Shown: positions 30,833 through 42,000, counted from the first letter of the stretch. The stretch is 43,851 nt of DNA from Cyanophora paradoxa (GCA_004431415.1 QPMI01000583.1:1-43851); one strand, 5' to 3'. Notes: generated by a model from the sequence alone, not told the origin. Numbers and translations: made by a program.

Positions 30833-31006
30833 CTTTCTTGAACGTTTCTATATTAAGCAGATAAAATATTTTATCTGAAAATCCTTGTCATTTTTTGTTG
30901 CCAAACCTTTAAGTCCTTTTGGGTTGGCTTCCAGTTATATCGATAATTGGTAGTAGTGTATCAGTTTTTTTATGAATTCCCCACACAAAAATAATGAACC
31001 GGCATT

Positions 31007-31237
31007 TCAGTATTTCCGAGGACGACCTACAGGTCGACCTTCTGGGAAATTTGGGTCAAATGTGAGTTGCTTTTTATAGTAGTAATAGGCTAATGCCCTT
31101 TTGCGGCGAATTTCACGATATTCCTCATCCTCTTCATATCTTTTATTATAATAAATTTGGTTTGAGATCTTTTTCTTCATTGCAGAAGAGATCTTTTCAA
31201 AACTTTTGCTCTCAGTTACAGTTTGATCAGTATCCAT
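31007..31237 (-). CDS. Small AT-hook-like protein 1
   Basis: A 76-aa frame. A central YNKRYEEDEEYREIRRKRAL block rich in Tyr, Arg and Lys is followed by a C-terminal GRPVGRPRKY, an AT-hook-like GRP core that binds the minor groove of AT-rich DNA. It is a paralogue of the protein at 32003-32248, with the same order of acidic N-terminus, YxEDxEYRE block, ALAxYY and GRP end. A DNA-binding or packaging role, or a transcription regulator of the AT-rich element, is inferred. It is transcribed away from the TGTCAGGCA array at 31369-31552. Confidence 0.6.
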   Translation of the reverse strand: MDTDQTVTESKSFEKISSAMKKKISNQIYYNKRYEEDEEYREIRRKRALAYYYYKKQLTFDPNFPEGRPVGRPRKY

Positions 31238-31625
31238 TTGGGTATCTCTTAACTATAACCGAGAAAAATGTTTTGTCAGATTTCAATATGCTTGATTTCC
31301 TTAAGTAGTTTATGCGTTGTCATTTTTTGGTAACAGAGATAATTCCTATACTGTTACCATAAATGGTTTGTCAGGCACTTTAAAATAGTTGTCAGGCACT
31401 AATATAGTATGTCAGGCATTGTCAGGCACCTTTTTAGAAAACTTTTCTATAATGAAAATTTCATTGTTGATCCAAACAATGACATTGAAGATTTTCAATA
31501 GTGTTTTAAAATCAATGTGTTTCCTGCCTGACAAACGTTTTACTGCCTGACAACCTTTCATCAACAAAAAATGATTGTGTAAACTGACTTAAAGATTTAT
31601 CAGATATATTAATAAGAAAACAACA
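31238..31625. promoter_or_regulatory. Divergent intergenic region with helically phased TGTCAGGCA array
   Basis: Between divergent genes (31237 minus, 31626 plus) lie four TGTCAGGCA copies starting at 31369, 31390, 31410 and 31420 (spacing 21, 20 and 10 bp). They face two TGCCTGACA copies at 31525 and 31544. The core matches that of the TIR array (aaaacttttctataat and tcattgttgatccaaacaat). The order and spacing mirror the TIR array exactly, so this is a second copy of that module placed at a promoter. Confidence 0.8.
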
Positions 31626-31925
31626 ATGGCTGCTCAAATCGCCAAAGGAATTCTTGCCGAAAAGATTGAGAAAGATACCCTCTGGAAAGATCATAAAGGA
31701 TTAGTTGATGCTATTGTAGAGAGTGGTCTCCACTCAACAGGAATAAACATTAATCAGGCTGATAATAAGCGAAACAAAGAATTTCGACAGAAAGTAGAAA
31801 GAGATGTATTGGGCATGATAATTGACCCAAACTACCTTTCCACAATTAACAAAAAAAATCATTCAAACACTGCCACAAGAAAACGACTCTTTAAGAAATT
31901 AATGAGTCGTTCTACTTCCTCTTAA
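31626..31925 (+). CDS. Small basic protein of unknown function
   Basis: A 99-aa frame with the only plus-strand gene orientation in the replication half. The sequence is helical and basic (LAEKIEKDTLWKDHKGLVDA, then a C-terminus rich in Lys, Arg and Ser). There is no hydrophobic segment. It starts 74 bp after the TGTCAGGCA array and is preceded by agatatattaataag, a TATA-like stretch. I do not recognise the family. The context suggests an early regulator, perhaps the ligand of the array; that is a guess. Confidence 0.5.
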   Translation: MAAQIAKGILAEKIEKDTLWKDHKGLVDAIVESGLHSTGININQADNKRNKEFRQKVERDVLGMIIDPNYLSTINKKNHSNTATRKRLFKKLMSRSTSS

Positions 31926-32002
31926 AAAAAAGAGCCAATTCCTTTGTATATATTTTTATAGCTGCCTCAGTAGCATACTGAGACCGCTTTTTCTCAATTT
32001 TC

Positions 32003-32248
32003 TTATAGACCTGGGGGTCCATTGCTACTTTCAGTTGGCAAATAATATTTAATCGGTCTTCCTCTGGGTCTCTGCTCCTCTTTTTGGGCTTTTCTGCGAT
32101 AATAGGATGCCAGGGCTTGCTGCTTCTTATACTCTCTATATTCTGGGTCCTCTCTATATCGTTTCTGCATTGCGAGTATGTGTCTAATAGAACCCTCAGT
32201 AACAGGTTCATCACTGGTAAACTCGATTAAACTAATAGTATCCTCCAT
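32003..32248 (-). CDS. Small AT-hook-like protein 2
   Basis: An 81-aa frame, paralogous to the protein at 31007-31237: KRYREDPEYREYKKQQALAS aligns with KRYEEDEEYREIRRKRALAY, and both end in a GRP motif (RPRGRPIKYY here). After the GRP motif this frame continues for a dozen residues. An overlapping alternative frame running to 31912 contains a coding-looking helical segment (KVAMDPQVYKKIEKKRSQYA), so either a frameshift lengthens this protein or a second small gene overlaps it. It probably binds AT-rich DNA. Confidence 0.5.
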   Translation of the reverse strand: MEDTISLIEFTSDEPVTEGSIRHILAMQKRYREDPEYREYKKQQALASYYRRKAQKEEQRPRGRPIKYYLPTESSNGPPGL

Positions 32249-32564
32249 TTATATTCCCAGAGAAAACGTTTTCTGCTGGCAGAGAACTTCTCCTTGGATA
32301 CTCCTGTTGCTCATATGTATACTCTGTGGGGTCTGCTGGCATTGACTCCACAGAAACTGTAGACCTCCTTCTCTCTCTTGCTTCTGAGGCATTATCCTCA
32401 TTATCTGACATCTCAAACTCCACTGTTGTCTCACAACATCCACTGTGGCAATTGCTCACCACATGCAGACTGAACATCTCGAAGAACTTTCGTATTATGT
32501 CCATATCTCTAATAAAACAGAGATAATTAAAGCCAAACTCGTCTTTTATATACTGTTGGGGCAA
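32232..32564 (-). CDS. Small acidic protein of unknown function
   Basis: A 110-aa frame overlapping the start of the AT-hook-like gene by 17 bp and the end of the upstream gene by 38 bp. The N-terminal half is hydrophobic with a Cys/His patch (NCHSGCC). The C-terminal half is polar and acidic (SDNEDNASEARERRRS, then repeated Glu, Tyr and Pro). No family is recognised. The overlaps suggest a compact co-transcribed block, or that the true start is an internal Met. Confidence 0.35.
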   Translation of the reverse strand: MPQQYIKDEFGFNYLCFIRDMDIIRKFFEMFSLHVVSNCHSGCCETTVEFEMSDNEDNASEARERRRSTVSVESMPADPTEYTYEQQEYPRRSSLPAENVFSGNINGGYY

Positions 32565-33258
32565 CTCCCTTTTCTACTTCAGCTTTGGTGGCACCAGGTT
32601 CAATGGATCCCTTTTGGGTTTTTGTTTTCATTTCATCTACTGCCTGCTCATCGATTTGGTTCTCTTTCTTAGCAATAAACTGTTTATCTGGGACACCAGT
32701 AATACCCATTTTATAAACTTCCTTTCGAAGCATCTCCTTTAGCTTGGCTCTCTCTTTCTTCTCAGTAACATACTGCTCCAAGGCACTTGATTTGGCTTCC
32801 AGATCTTTGAGTTTAGCAGTCATCTCATCCCATTGAGCTTTGGGATTCGATGAACATTCTGAGTGGGAGCAGTCTTGTATGTGACTTCACCAGCCATAGA
32901 CTGAATAACCTTGTCTGATTCCTTACTTAGACCTTCACCTTTGCGAGCCAATGACAGATCTTGCAAGCCTAAACCTTTATCATCAGCAGCACCAATAATT
33001 CGCCTGGCACCCTCAGCAACAGACTTCATCTTTGAGGCTTCTGGTGAGATGTTGAGTTGGTCAGCAGTTGAACTTTGTGGGGCTTTGTCATCGACTGATT
33101 CCTCATAGGCAGCATTTAGGGGTCTTCTTGGGTTGTGAGGGTTTGATTTCGTTCATACCATTGAATTTCATTGGTTCAGTGTTAATAGATCCATTGTTTC
33201 CACCACCTGAATAGCCAACAGCCCCAGCTGGGATCCCTATCTTTCGTTTGGGAGGCAT
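32527..33258 (-). CDS. Unknown structural-block protein, two frameshifts
   Basis: Three successive segments form one minus-strand gene of about 240 codons. The start at 33258 gives MPPKRKIGIPAGAVGYSGGG. The reading then shifts near 33115 to SPEASKMKSVAEGARRIIGA (to about 32820) and again to a coiled-coil-like part (LKDLEAKSSALEQYVTEKKE) ending at 32527. Basic N-terminus, glycine-rich stretch and C-terminal coiled coil would suit a scaffold, core or DNA-condensing virion protein. It lies just downstream of the packaging ATPase in the same direction. No Pfam-type motif is recognised, and no cysteine-protease motif is seen. Confidence 0.45.
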
Positions 33259-33336
33259 TGTATCTTTATTAGAATGAGAGATAATTTTATAAACCGCGTT
33301 TATATCGCATCAATTTATTGCTATGGACTTGGCTTT

Positions 33337-34066
33337 TCACTTCTTTGGGGCTTCCTCTTTCTCTGGTGGTTTCAGTTCATCTTCTTTCTTTTTGGCTTTC
33401 TGTGGAAGCGAGGAAATGGGAAGTCTTTGACAAGCTCAGCTTTATCTACAAAGTATTTAACTGAGTAGCCAGCAGAGGACCAAACGATATACTGATAGGA
33501 GTGAACATACTCTTCAAACATCTTGTAGAAATCCTCTTTATTTCGCATTATATTGTATTCTTCCTCTATGGCTTCAAGTTCTTTGCGATTAGCAGCACTT
33601 AGGAAAACAGCATAATCAGAATTAACTCGAATAGTGGAAGAGACTTTTCTGAGTTTCTGTGTAATGCAGATAATGGATATTTTCGAATGGCGACCTCTGG
33701 AATACAAGGATCCGATTATTTTATCCTTGTGAGATCGACTATCTCATTATCAATTAAATCATCTAAAACAACACACATGTGGTTCACAGGTTCACCTTTT
33801 TCGATTTTCTCCTGCCTTTCATCCAAAAGCTTTGAAATGTAACCAGCATCCCATTTACCAAGTTCTACTGTTGCAACCTCTCTCCAGAAATGATTAAAGC
33901 TGGTCCCACTCACAACTAGGACAACATCAATAACTTTGGCATCATGTAATTGCTTTAACCAATACTTTACACATTCGCTTTTTCCCGTACAACTTTTGCC
34001 TATAAAAATGGCTCTGAAAACACCTTTTATCATTTCAGAAACATTAAACTCTTCTAAATCTTGCAT
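33337..34066 (-). CDS. A32/FtsK-HerA-type genome-packaging ATPase, frameshifted
   Basis: The frame from 34066 holds Walker A GKSCTGKS (residues 23-30) and Walker B MCVVLDDL (97-104), then breaks at 33716. The next frame starts with YSRGRHSKISIICITQ, the sensor-like RGRH/TQ block of poxvirus A32 and Polinton packaging ATPases, and ends with a basic tail at 33372. A third frame gives an acidic/lysine tail ending at 33337, so a second shift is likely. Full length would be about 240 aa, near the family norm. The ATPase drives element DNA into preformed capsids. It is transcribed after the major capsid gene with a 59-bp gap. The leader holds the pattern taaataaagac. Confidence 0.85.
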
Positions 34067-34125
34067 TGTTGTAGATCTTCCTAAATAAAGACAGATAAAA
34101 ATAATGCAGGGAGACTGAATATGGT

Positions 34126-35491
34126 CTATAAATTGATTCTACGAACACCTGAACCGTCTATAATGAGGAAACTATGCATTAAAGCGCGAACTTGAACATT
34201 GATTGTCTTATCTGTGGGCATGTAGAGTGTGAGGAATGAAGATGAGGAATTTGTCAGGTCAACAAATCCACTTTGAGCAATATTTCGAATCGCCTTCTCT
34301 CCATCAATGCAGAAACTTAAACCTGAAAGGACATATTTATCTGCAACCTTATCCATGTTAGAGCATTTGAATGCATCAGCAATTAGCTCAGCACCTTTGA
34401 GTAGGGAAATTGGCTCAGTGGCATAAAGTCGTTGTCCATTAATTTCAACAGTGAAAGTAATATCTTTGGAGTTGGCATAGGTCTTAAGAACACTGTGGGA
34501 GCCATTGGATTTGTCAACAGTCTCATAATCACGAACTGAAACAAGCAGAGCATAGACAAGACCTGAGATTTGAGAGAGGTTAATTCGATTGGGCTGGGCA
34601 TTGCCCTTGGCAGGGAAAGCAATGGCATCTACAAATCCAATATCAAGGGAGGGAATAGCCATGCCAGTAGTCTTTACTTTTTCAATTACAGTAGCGAAAA
34701 GCTCATCAGAAACATTAATAGCATGCATGTAAAGGCGAGGAGAAGTAATTGAAATAGCAGGGTTGTTGCACCAAGACTGAAAGTGGTGATGTTTTGACCA
34801 ACATGGGCAAGTGTAGCATTAGCAGTATCACCAAGACCATCATCTTCTGTCTTATCAGCAGCTGTCCCACCAACAACAGGGAGAGAGCGACCACCATAGG
34901 AAGTTTCAACATAACCCTTTCCAGCATCCTTAAACCAAACAGTAACAACCATTTCACCAGATAAAGCACCAAGGGGAAGGTAGTGATTTAGCCAAGGCAC
35001 TGGGATTTCAACGAAAAATGAGCCACCAAGTCGGTTGGTTCCATGAGCAGGGATTCCATGAACCATGCCATTGAGCGTTTCTTTTTAGCTAGTTGATCCT
35101 CCGAATAATAGACCAGGGGGAAATGAGCAAGGAAATCAGAAGGAATGTGGTAGGTGTAAGATCCATAGGTAATTTCAAGTCGCTGAACTAAAGCACCAAC
35201 TGGGCGAGTGTATCCATTGCGAACTAGATCTTCACCAGCAAAAGTGATTTCTGGTAGGTCGAAAGCAAGTTCGAGTTTTCCACAGAAATTGTAGCGAGGT
35301 AGCTTGAAGGAAATGCGATTTCCAACATTATTCTCAAAAGTATTGCTGGGATTCACAACAACTAGAACTGGCTTAGACTTGGATTCGAGTCCAAGCATAA
35401 GGGAGTTATCCAGGAAAAAGGCTTTCGCCTCTTCTGGGGTTGTTAGGGCTTCTTTCAGCGAAAGTCTTTGAAGAGTGGAAGTGATATCCAT
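34126..35491 (-). CDS. Probable major capsid protein, frameshifted (right copy)
   Basis: Three overlapping frame segments (35491 to about 35060, about 35066 to 34740, and 34728 to 34126) form one gene of about 455 codons. The start at 35491 (MDITSTLQRLSLKEAL) is preceded by tatataaaag about 10 bp upstream. Blocks include NRISFKLPRYNFCGKLELAF, then LNHYLPLGALSGEM, and SLDIGFVDAIAFPAKGNAQP in the C-terminal third. The protein is beta-rich, with no membrane segment. Location between the ATPase and the penton-like gene is that of the double jelly-roll capsid protein of Polintons and adintoviruses. Identification is from context and length, since the fold cannot be read from motifs alone. Confidence 0.55.
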
Positions 35492-35543
35492 GATTATCTC
35501 TTTTATATACTGCAACATAAAAAATCTACCAATGATCCTTAAT

Positions 35544-36574
35544 TTATGCGAAGCTTGTAATTACTGGATAGGAAGGGTGAAGCTGTGACATTCGCATCTT
35601 AAAGTATTCATAAACTGGGTCTCCTGCTGGCTCATCACCATAGCGAATTTCAAAGGTCAGATGAACAGGTTGACCCTCAAAATCAATTGGTTCATTAATA
35701 GCATTTACAATATCAACCGAGAAAGTGGATAATCCAACCTTCTTATTATAGTATTTGTAAAGTGGATGAGCCTCTGTCGAATTGTAAACTACATGCTCAC
35801 CATAATCTTTGTCAGGGACCACTATTTTATGGAAGTAACCAGTCAGAAGACCATCCCCACATTGCACCAGATCACCCAGCTCCTTTACTCTCACAAACAA
35901 AACACTGTCCCTGGTCTTCTCAGGCTCAAAAGAAGATATAATGCCATTCACTCGACCACCAGTAAAGATTCCATCAGTGAGAGCATCATAGACCTGTGAT
36001 TGGATTGGGGAGTTACCATATCTTCCAGGATCAAGACCCAGCAGTCTAGCTGAACTCAACAGCTTTTGGATTGTTTGTTGGCTTGGGTTCACAGCTACTG
36101 AGAAAGCCAAGTAAAATGGTACTGCTGAGTGGAATATAATTCGTTTCAGTGATTCATCCCATTTGCAGCGAATGGATGGTTGGGGATTTCTGCCTTCGAA
36201 TTTAGAGTTAATTACATTCACCAGTTGTTGGTGGCTTTGGATGGGGTGTTTCGACTTATAATGAATTGTTTCCATTGTTCATAGTCAGCAGCTGGGCGAA
36301 CTGTTGGAATTCCTGAGCTTCCAGCTCCAGGAGTTTGTTCAGAATAATAAATGCTAAATGCATTGTCAACTGTCACATCTCCAACTTTGGTTTCACCACT
36401 CACCATAGGGATGCTGTTATAAAATTCGGCTGATACCAGTCTCACAGCCCTCACATTCTCATAAGAACTTGGGAGTCTAGCCACAAAGCTTGATGTGGGA
36501 CCATCACCAGAGATTGTATTAAATGAGCTAACCTCGATGTAATCCACAGGCATTCTTCTTTTATCTATATTCAT
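35544..36574 (-). CDS. Minor capsid (penton-like) protein A, one frameshift near 36250 (right copy)
   Basis: The start at 36574 gives MNIDKRRMPVDYIEVSS. The first frame runs to about 36218 and the homologous reading continues from 36275 to the stop at 35544. Full length is about 343 codons. N-terminal features match the left copy: FVARLPSSYENVRAVRLV, then SAEFYNSIPMVSG. The C-terminal half contains IRCKWDESLKRIIFHSAVP and FEIRYGDEPAGDPVYEYFKM. Penton identification comes from its place next to the capsid gene and the strand pattern typical of Polinton minor capsid proteins. Confidence 0.58.
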
Positions 36575-36582
36575 ATATTAAA
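36575..36582. promoter_or_regulatory. 8-bp divergent start-to-start spacer (right copy)
   Basis: atattaaa separates the minus-strand ATG (36574) from the plus-strand ATG (36583), identical to 2554-2561 in the left copy. The flanking coding ends are conserved too, so a shared bidirectional promoter core is plausible. Confidence 0.55.
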
Positions 36583-37464
36583 ATGAACCGGCTTGTTAAT
36601 ATTGATAGCAGGGATAGAAGCCAAGGGGAATCTGAAAACTCTTACAGGGTCACCCTCACAACTCCAGTAGAGAGACCAAGAGAATGCAGGGTTCTATATG
36701 CAGAGATTCCAAACAGTATCTATAACAGTGTGGGGACTGATCATTTAACAGTTCAGTTTAACTACCAAGATGGTTCATACAATGAAATCATCACACAGAA
36801 AGTGTATCCCCTTCCCAGTGGCTACATTAACCAGGGTCATTTTGGGGTCACACATCCCTATAATTATGGGCTGAACTATTCAAGCTTCAAAACCATTGCA
36901 GATAAAACTGTGTTTTTTGAGTTCAAGATATTCTACAATCCAACTACCTATAAAGTGGAGTTTTACAGTAACCATGAGTTCCGTTTTATTGCAAGCAACA
37001 AGCGAATAGGGAAGCTTTTGGGTGTGAGTTCTACTGAATACACCACTGGGTATTATAGCACTCCTCCTGTTGGTGGATCTCCATATCGACCTGAGAACCT
37101 TTTAAAGTATGATGGCAAACCTATTACACCTGATCACCCAGCATGGGGAATCACCTTCTCAGGACCCAGACTCTCCTCAAAGCCCTTGCAGTATTATTTC
37201 ACCAGTAATAAGATGTCTGATATGAATGCTGAGCAATATCTGTACATGCATATTAAAGAGCTGGTCCCCTTTGCCAGCAGACACAATATAATTCCGAAAT
37301 CGCAACCACAAAACCAGGGAGCTATCCTAAGATTGCAATTGAGTAAAGATATAGGTGGCTATGTTTACCATAGTGGTGAGCATGCAGAATTTATTCAAAT
37401 CAATGACAGAAACCTGGTGATAAGGAACTCACAGTTGAGTTTAAAGATTACTTTGGTGAACTGA
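36583..37464 (+). CDS. Minor capsid (penton-like) protein B, intact (right copy)
   Basis: A 293-aa intact frame starting MNRLVNIDSRDRSQGE. It has the N-terminal SYRVTLTTPVERP strand, CRVLYAEIPNSIYNS, a Tyr/Asn-rich middle (GVTHPYNYGLNYSSF) and a C-terminal beta-rich part ending LSLKITLVN. It resembles protein A in order of elements (short N-terminal strand, linker, LxxAEIPNS-like strand), so the two are probably ancient paralogues forming different vertex or minor coat positions. Stop codons of this gene and the patatin gene (37504) are 39 bp apart in convergent orientation. Confidence 0.58.
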   Translation: MNRLVNIDSRDRSQGESENSYRVTLTTPVERPRECRVLYAEIPNSIYNSVGTDHLTVQFNYQDGSYNEIITQKVYPLPSGYINQGHFGVTHPYNYGLNYSSFKTIADKTVFFEFKIFYNPTTYKVEFYSNHEFRFIASNKRIGKLLGVSSTEYTTGYYSTPPVGGSPYRPENLLKYDGKPITPDHPAWGITFSGPRLSSKPLQYYFTSNKMSDMNAEQYLYMHIKELVPFASRHNIIPKSQPQNQGAILRLQLSKDIGGYVYHSGEHAEFIQINDRNLVIRNSQLSLKITLVN

Positions 37465-37503
37465 TTGATATGAATGGAATCGACAATTCGTTTCAGTTGG
37501 AGT

Positions 37504-39054
37504 TTATCGAATAAAGGCACCTGTGAAATCAACTCTCATTGTGGGAGCATTCACATACACAAGGGGATAAATGCGAATATATTTGATTCTGAGAGAGAAA
37601 CCTATGTAAAAAGCATCCTTGATGCTGAGAGGAAATCCACTCAATAGAGCCACATCACCAGAGTTGTGAGCATTGTTAATGTTCTCACAGACATATATTT
37701 TGTTTTGCCCATCTGATCGAATAAAAGACCAGTTGATCCCATCAGTGGATGTTGCCACATTGAAAGTCTTAATAAAAGCATTTGTTTCCCCTGATCCATA
37801 GCAATCACAGATGAGAGTTCAAAAGTATATGGAAAAGCAACTTGAAGGTATTCAGTGGGAGTTTCCCATATTTGTTCAGGAGCATAGGCTCCAGCTTCCC
37901 AGCCAAATGCTGAAGGTCTTGCCATGAAAGGCTCTTTACCTGTCACAGAGGATGAGGCAGTAAAGGCATCATCTGCAAGCTGATACCAATTAGCATCTAA
38001 AGGAGGTGACTCTGTGAGAGTGGATGAGATGTAAGCCTTTGTAGGGTTCTTTAGTTCATAGTTGCTACTAGAAGACTGCAAAGCTTATTAATCATATCAT
38101 TGTTTGCTGCTATGTATGTTTCAGTGAATGCTAGCATATCTGGGATCTTAGATGTGTCATCCAGAGAGCTTACAATGTGATTTGGAAGAGGGACTGATAG
38201 CCTATAGTATCTTCCATAATCCTGATCATAGTTGTAGGTAACAACTCCTCCATCTTATCAAGGCAGAAAGCTCACTTGCAGCCATGAGCATGTTAATCAA
38301 TGGGCTTCCATCTGTTGAGGCAATCCATGAGAGAATTCCCCAGCTGTTCACAGTCTCATAAGCATAACCCACATAATCAGACTCTAAATGTGGGTCCACC
38401 TCACCACAAGAGATGCTTATTACTATAATATCATCATCATCACTGTAAATCTTCTTTGCATGGCTGTAACCACACACACTGGGATTATTGTTTCCCGAAA
38501 TGGCACCATCAATGAGACAGACAAATACCCCTGATTGAAATCAACAATGCTTACAGGAGAGAAATATGTAGGAGCAGCAGAAGTAGCCCTAGCAGCAATC
38601 TTACAAGGCAGAAAGCTGTAATTGTTATCATTTGTGATAAATATTGGTTTCATATTCTGAGTATCAAAGGATGTAATCACAATGTCCTTTAAGGAATCCT
38701 GTATTAGTGATTCACCAGTAACTGAATTGATTGCAGTCTCCAAGGGTCCCACATCATATTTTGTATTAAAAAGGGCATTTTCGATGATATTTCGAGGATT
38801 TGCGAAAATCAAGGGCAGTTGAGTTAGGTAAATATTGTGTAAATCGTTTGCTGTCAGTTTAGGTTCACCTGGTTTATCAGGATGCCTTATATTCAAACCT
38901 ATTGCAATGATCCCACCAGTGGAAGTTCCACTCACAAATCCACAAGATCGATTATTCTCCTGCCAGTTCGATTTTCGATTTCTTTGAGCAGCCTGGTTAT
39001 GATAATGCCCCTTGCACCTCCCCCTGACAAACTGAGAACTACTTTGAGAGGCAT
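37504..39054 (-). CDS. Patatin-like phospholipase with F5/8C-like domain, frameshifted (right copy)
   Basis: The start at 39054 opens the same patatin N-terminus (GGGARG) as the left copy, then shifts frame near 38940 just before SGTSTGG. Further shifts occur near 38530, 38240, 38070 and 37790. The C-terminal discoidin-like part is readable here: DDAFTASSSVTG, WEAGAYAPEQIW, TSTDGINWSFI and IRIYPLVYVNAP, ending GAFIR. These match the order of the F5/8C fold (early surface loop with Ala-Ser-Ser, central YSTDGxxW, late RYIRIYP). Residue identity to the left copy is high. Confidence 0.78.
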
Positions 39055-39097
39055 CTTTTACTTATCAGGAATTTTATAAATCCATATAGTAAAAGCC

Positions 39098-42000
39098 ATG
39101 AGCTCAATTACCCACCCAATCTAGAAACCATTCAAGATGATAATGCAAGCAGCACCAAGCATGTGAACTTTGATAATATTAAAGTAAAGGGTTCAGTTTC
39201 GATTGACCACAGTTCCGATAATTCATCCAAGACTCAATCAAGGGAGCATGCTTTATCTGTGAATCAAACCGATCCAGATAAGGAGGAAGTCAGTGTAGCT
39301 TTTAGCTTGGGTAATGTGAAAGCAAACCAAGTGGCAGAGATCAAAGCAACAAGAAGGAGACCTAGGAAACTAAAAACCAGTGGCACTCATCCAGATATAC
39401 CTTCCAGGTTTGATAGTGGTCGTTGGTTTTCAATGTTCAAGATGAGCAGGGCAAACAGAACACAGCTTTGCGAATTTACAATGAGGGCAGCACTGCAAAA
39501 GCTGAGGTCCCCCAAGTATTGCAAGTGGGTCCCATTGCCAATACAATCAGTCTCCTACACAAATGATGTCTACCCCAAGGATATTACATATGACTTTGCA
39601 AGGAATGAGCCTTTGGGTTCTTTACTCCAAAAGATGTCCATCAAAAAAAGCCATCAATTACAATCAACAGTAGCCCAGTCAGCCAGTAGCAATCCATTTA
39701 CATCCTGATCTTGTTGAAATGATAGGCACCTTTTGCCTTTGTATAAGCAATGTGAAAGACTTGGAATTCGAACAGGCAATGGCGAAATATCCATGGCAGT
39801 AATGTGTATGCAAATGGTGAGAAGCTTGTAAGTGAGAAGACCATAAGAGAGATCTTTGAGTATTATGGACCTGTCCCAGTTCCCTTCCCTCTCCATGGGA
39901 TCCACCGATTTAACACCGAAAAAGCAACCAGGCAGAGAGTACACAGCAGATGAGACAGTTGCTTTTGGGCAGCATATTGTGAGTTGGAGCAATTCGCATA
40001 AACTATAATTGAACCAAGAAAGCAATAGATGAGCAGTATTTACCTCCTGAAGTCGATATATTAGAGCTTGATGAATATCAATTGTCCAGATGAGGAAGAG
40101 TATTTACCAGATGGTTTTGACCCACAAGAATATGAATATGATCAATTTGACCCCAATGAGAGGAGATACTACCAGATGCTTAGATCCACAAGAGTTGAGT
40201 ATGAGCAGAACTATGAACCTGATGAGGAGTATTTGCCAGATGGTCTTGATCCACCAGCTTGACTATGAGCAACCTTATGAACCCATGAGGAATTGTTACC
40301 AGATGGATTTCGACCTGAGATCTGGGAGTTCTTTCCTGATTATGAACAAATTAATAATAAACCTGCAAAGTATCCCCAGAGGATCACAATCATGATTGGA
40401 TGAGATCTTGGCAAACTCAAAAGTATCCACCAGAGGATCACAGGCATGATTGGGGAGAATGGATGGGTTCCAACTGAGTTCCCACCAAGCAAACATGAAC
40501 ATACTTGGGATGAGATCAATGACCAACCAGAATCGCAAAAGTAGAGCCTCTTGCTACTCTGGAGTTTCTCTTTACCAGACTTGCATGTCCCTGAAGGATC
40601 TTTTTGAATCACCCTATGTTCATGTGGAAGGGACACTTGCAAATTCAGCTATGATAGGACCATTGCATATTAGAACATTACCAGGCTCTTATAATCCACC
40701 ACCAGAACCAGGAGCAACCATACCAAATATCTTTGTGTCAAGCTACATGGAGGCTGACATTCCACTGATACATTCAGAGTCCCAACAGACCCAGCAACCT
40801 ACCAAATTACAACTCTGCTATACAGGTTCATGTAGCAGATGTAAGCAGCTTAGATGCTCAAGACCAATGATAGTATTCAGCAGAGATAAATATTCCTACA
40901 TTCCATAGTGGGAACTGCAAATGATAATTATGGAAGGGCAGAACTTGCATGGATAAAAACGAATTATGGTGGGGTTCTGGAAGCTAATCAGAGGATGGCT
41001 GCAAAAAATATTCACAATGAGACTATTTCGAGAGTGGTCACAGAGGATTATTTAGAAGAGCAAGGATATATTGATGAAGGTGAATTAACAAACATTCTTT
41101 CTCTTTTTGTGATCAAAAATGACACAAACCTTACAGTCACAAGTAACATTTTCACCAGTAACCTTTATACAAGTAACATTTACACCAGTAATCTATGGGC
41201 AAGCAATATTTACGGAGTAATCTAGAAGTCGACTATTGACTGTGAATATTGCAGCAAATCTACCAAATCTCCTACATCCAATGTAGTTTTAGGTGGATCG
41301 ACAACCACACCCACACAAAAAGATGAAATAACAGATTTTGCACATGAGCATTTATGGGAGCATATAACAAATCCACCATTAACCTTCCCACCCAGTCCCA
41401 TGAGCATTTATGGGAACATATCACGAATCCACCATTAACCTTTCCACCTGATCCACACAGTCATGATTATTCCCAGATCACCAACTGCAATCACAGACAC
41501 CCTTGGAGTGAAATCGATCAACAACCAGTGTTTGCACAGTTGAATGCAATCGGAAATGTTTTTAATGGAGTCACACTTTACCAATCGAGTAATACACCTG
41601 AAAGATTGTATTTGAATAATCATTATGTTAGTCTCAATGGGACTTTTACAGGTCAAACAGGCACTCCAATGGAGGGAACTCTTGCAGTAAGATTACCCAG
41701 GGATCCAATCGTAAATGGAGTTTATGATGGTGATTTTAATGTAGGAGTAAATGATACTTTCCCCAGTATCTATGTTACGAATTATCACCCAGGTGAAACA
41801 GGACAAGTAGCCGATTTTTCAGCAGCTATTCAAATAAACGTTACAGATCAAAGCGCATATGATGGAGCAAGACCTAAAATTGTGTTCACAAGGGAGAAAG
41901 TTGTAAACTACCTTCCTGTTGTGGACAACCCACAGATGATCATGGGAAATGTGAGATTGCATGGATTAAAACGACATCAGGTGGAGCCTTAGAAGTCAAT

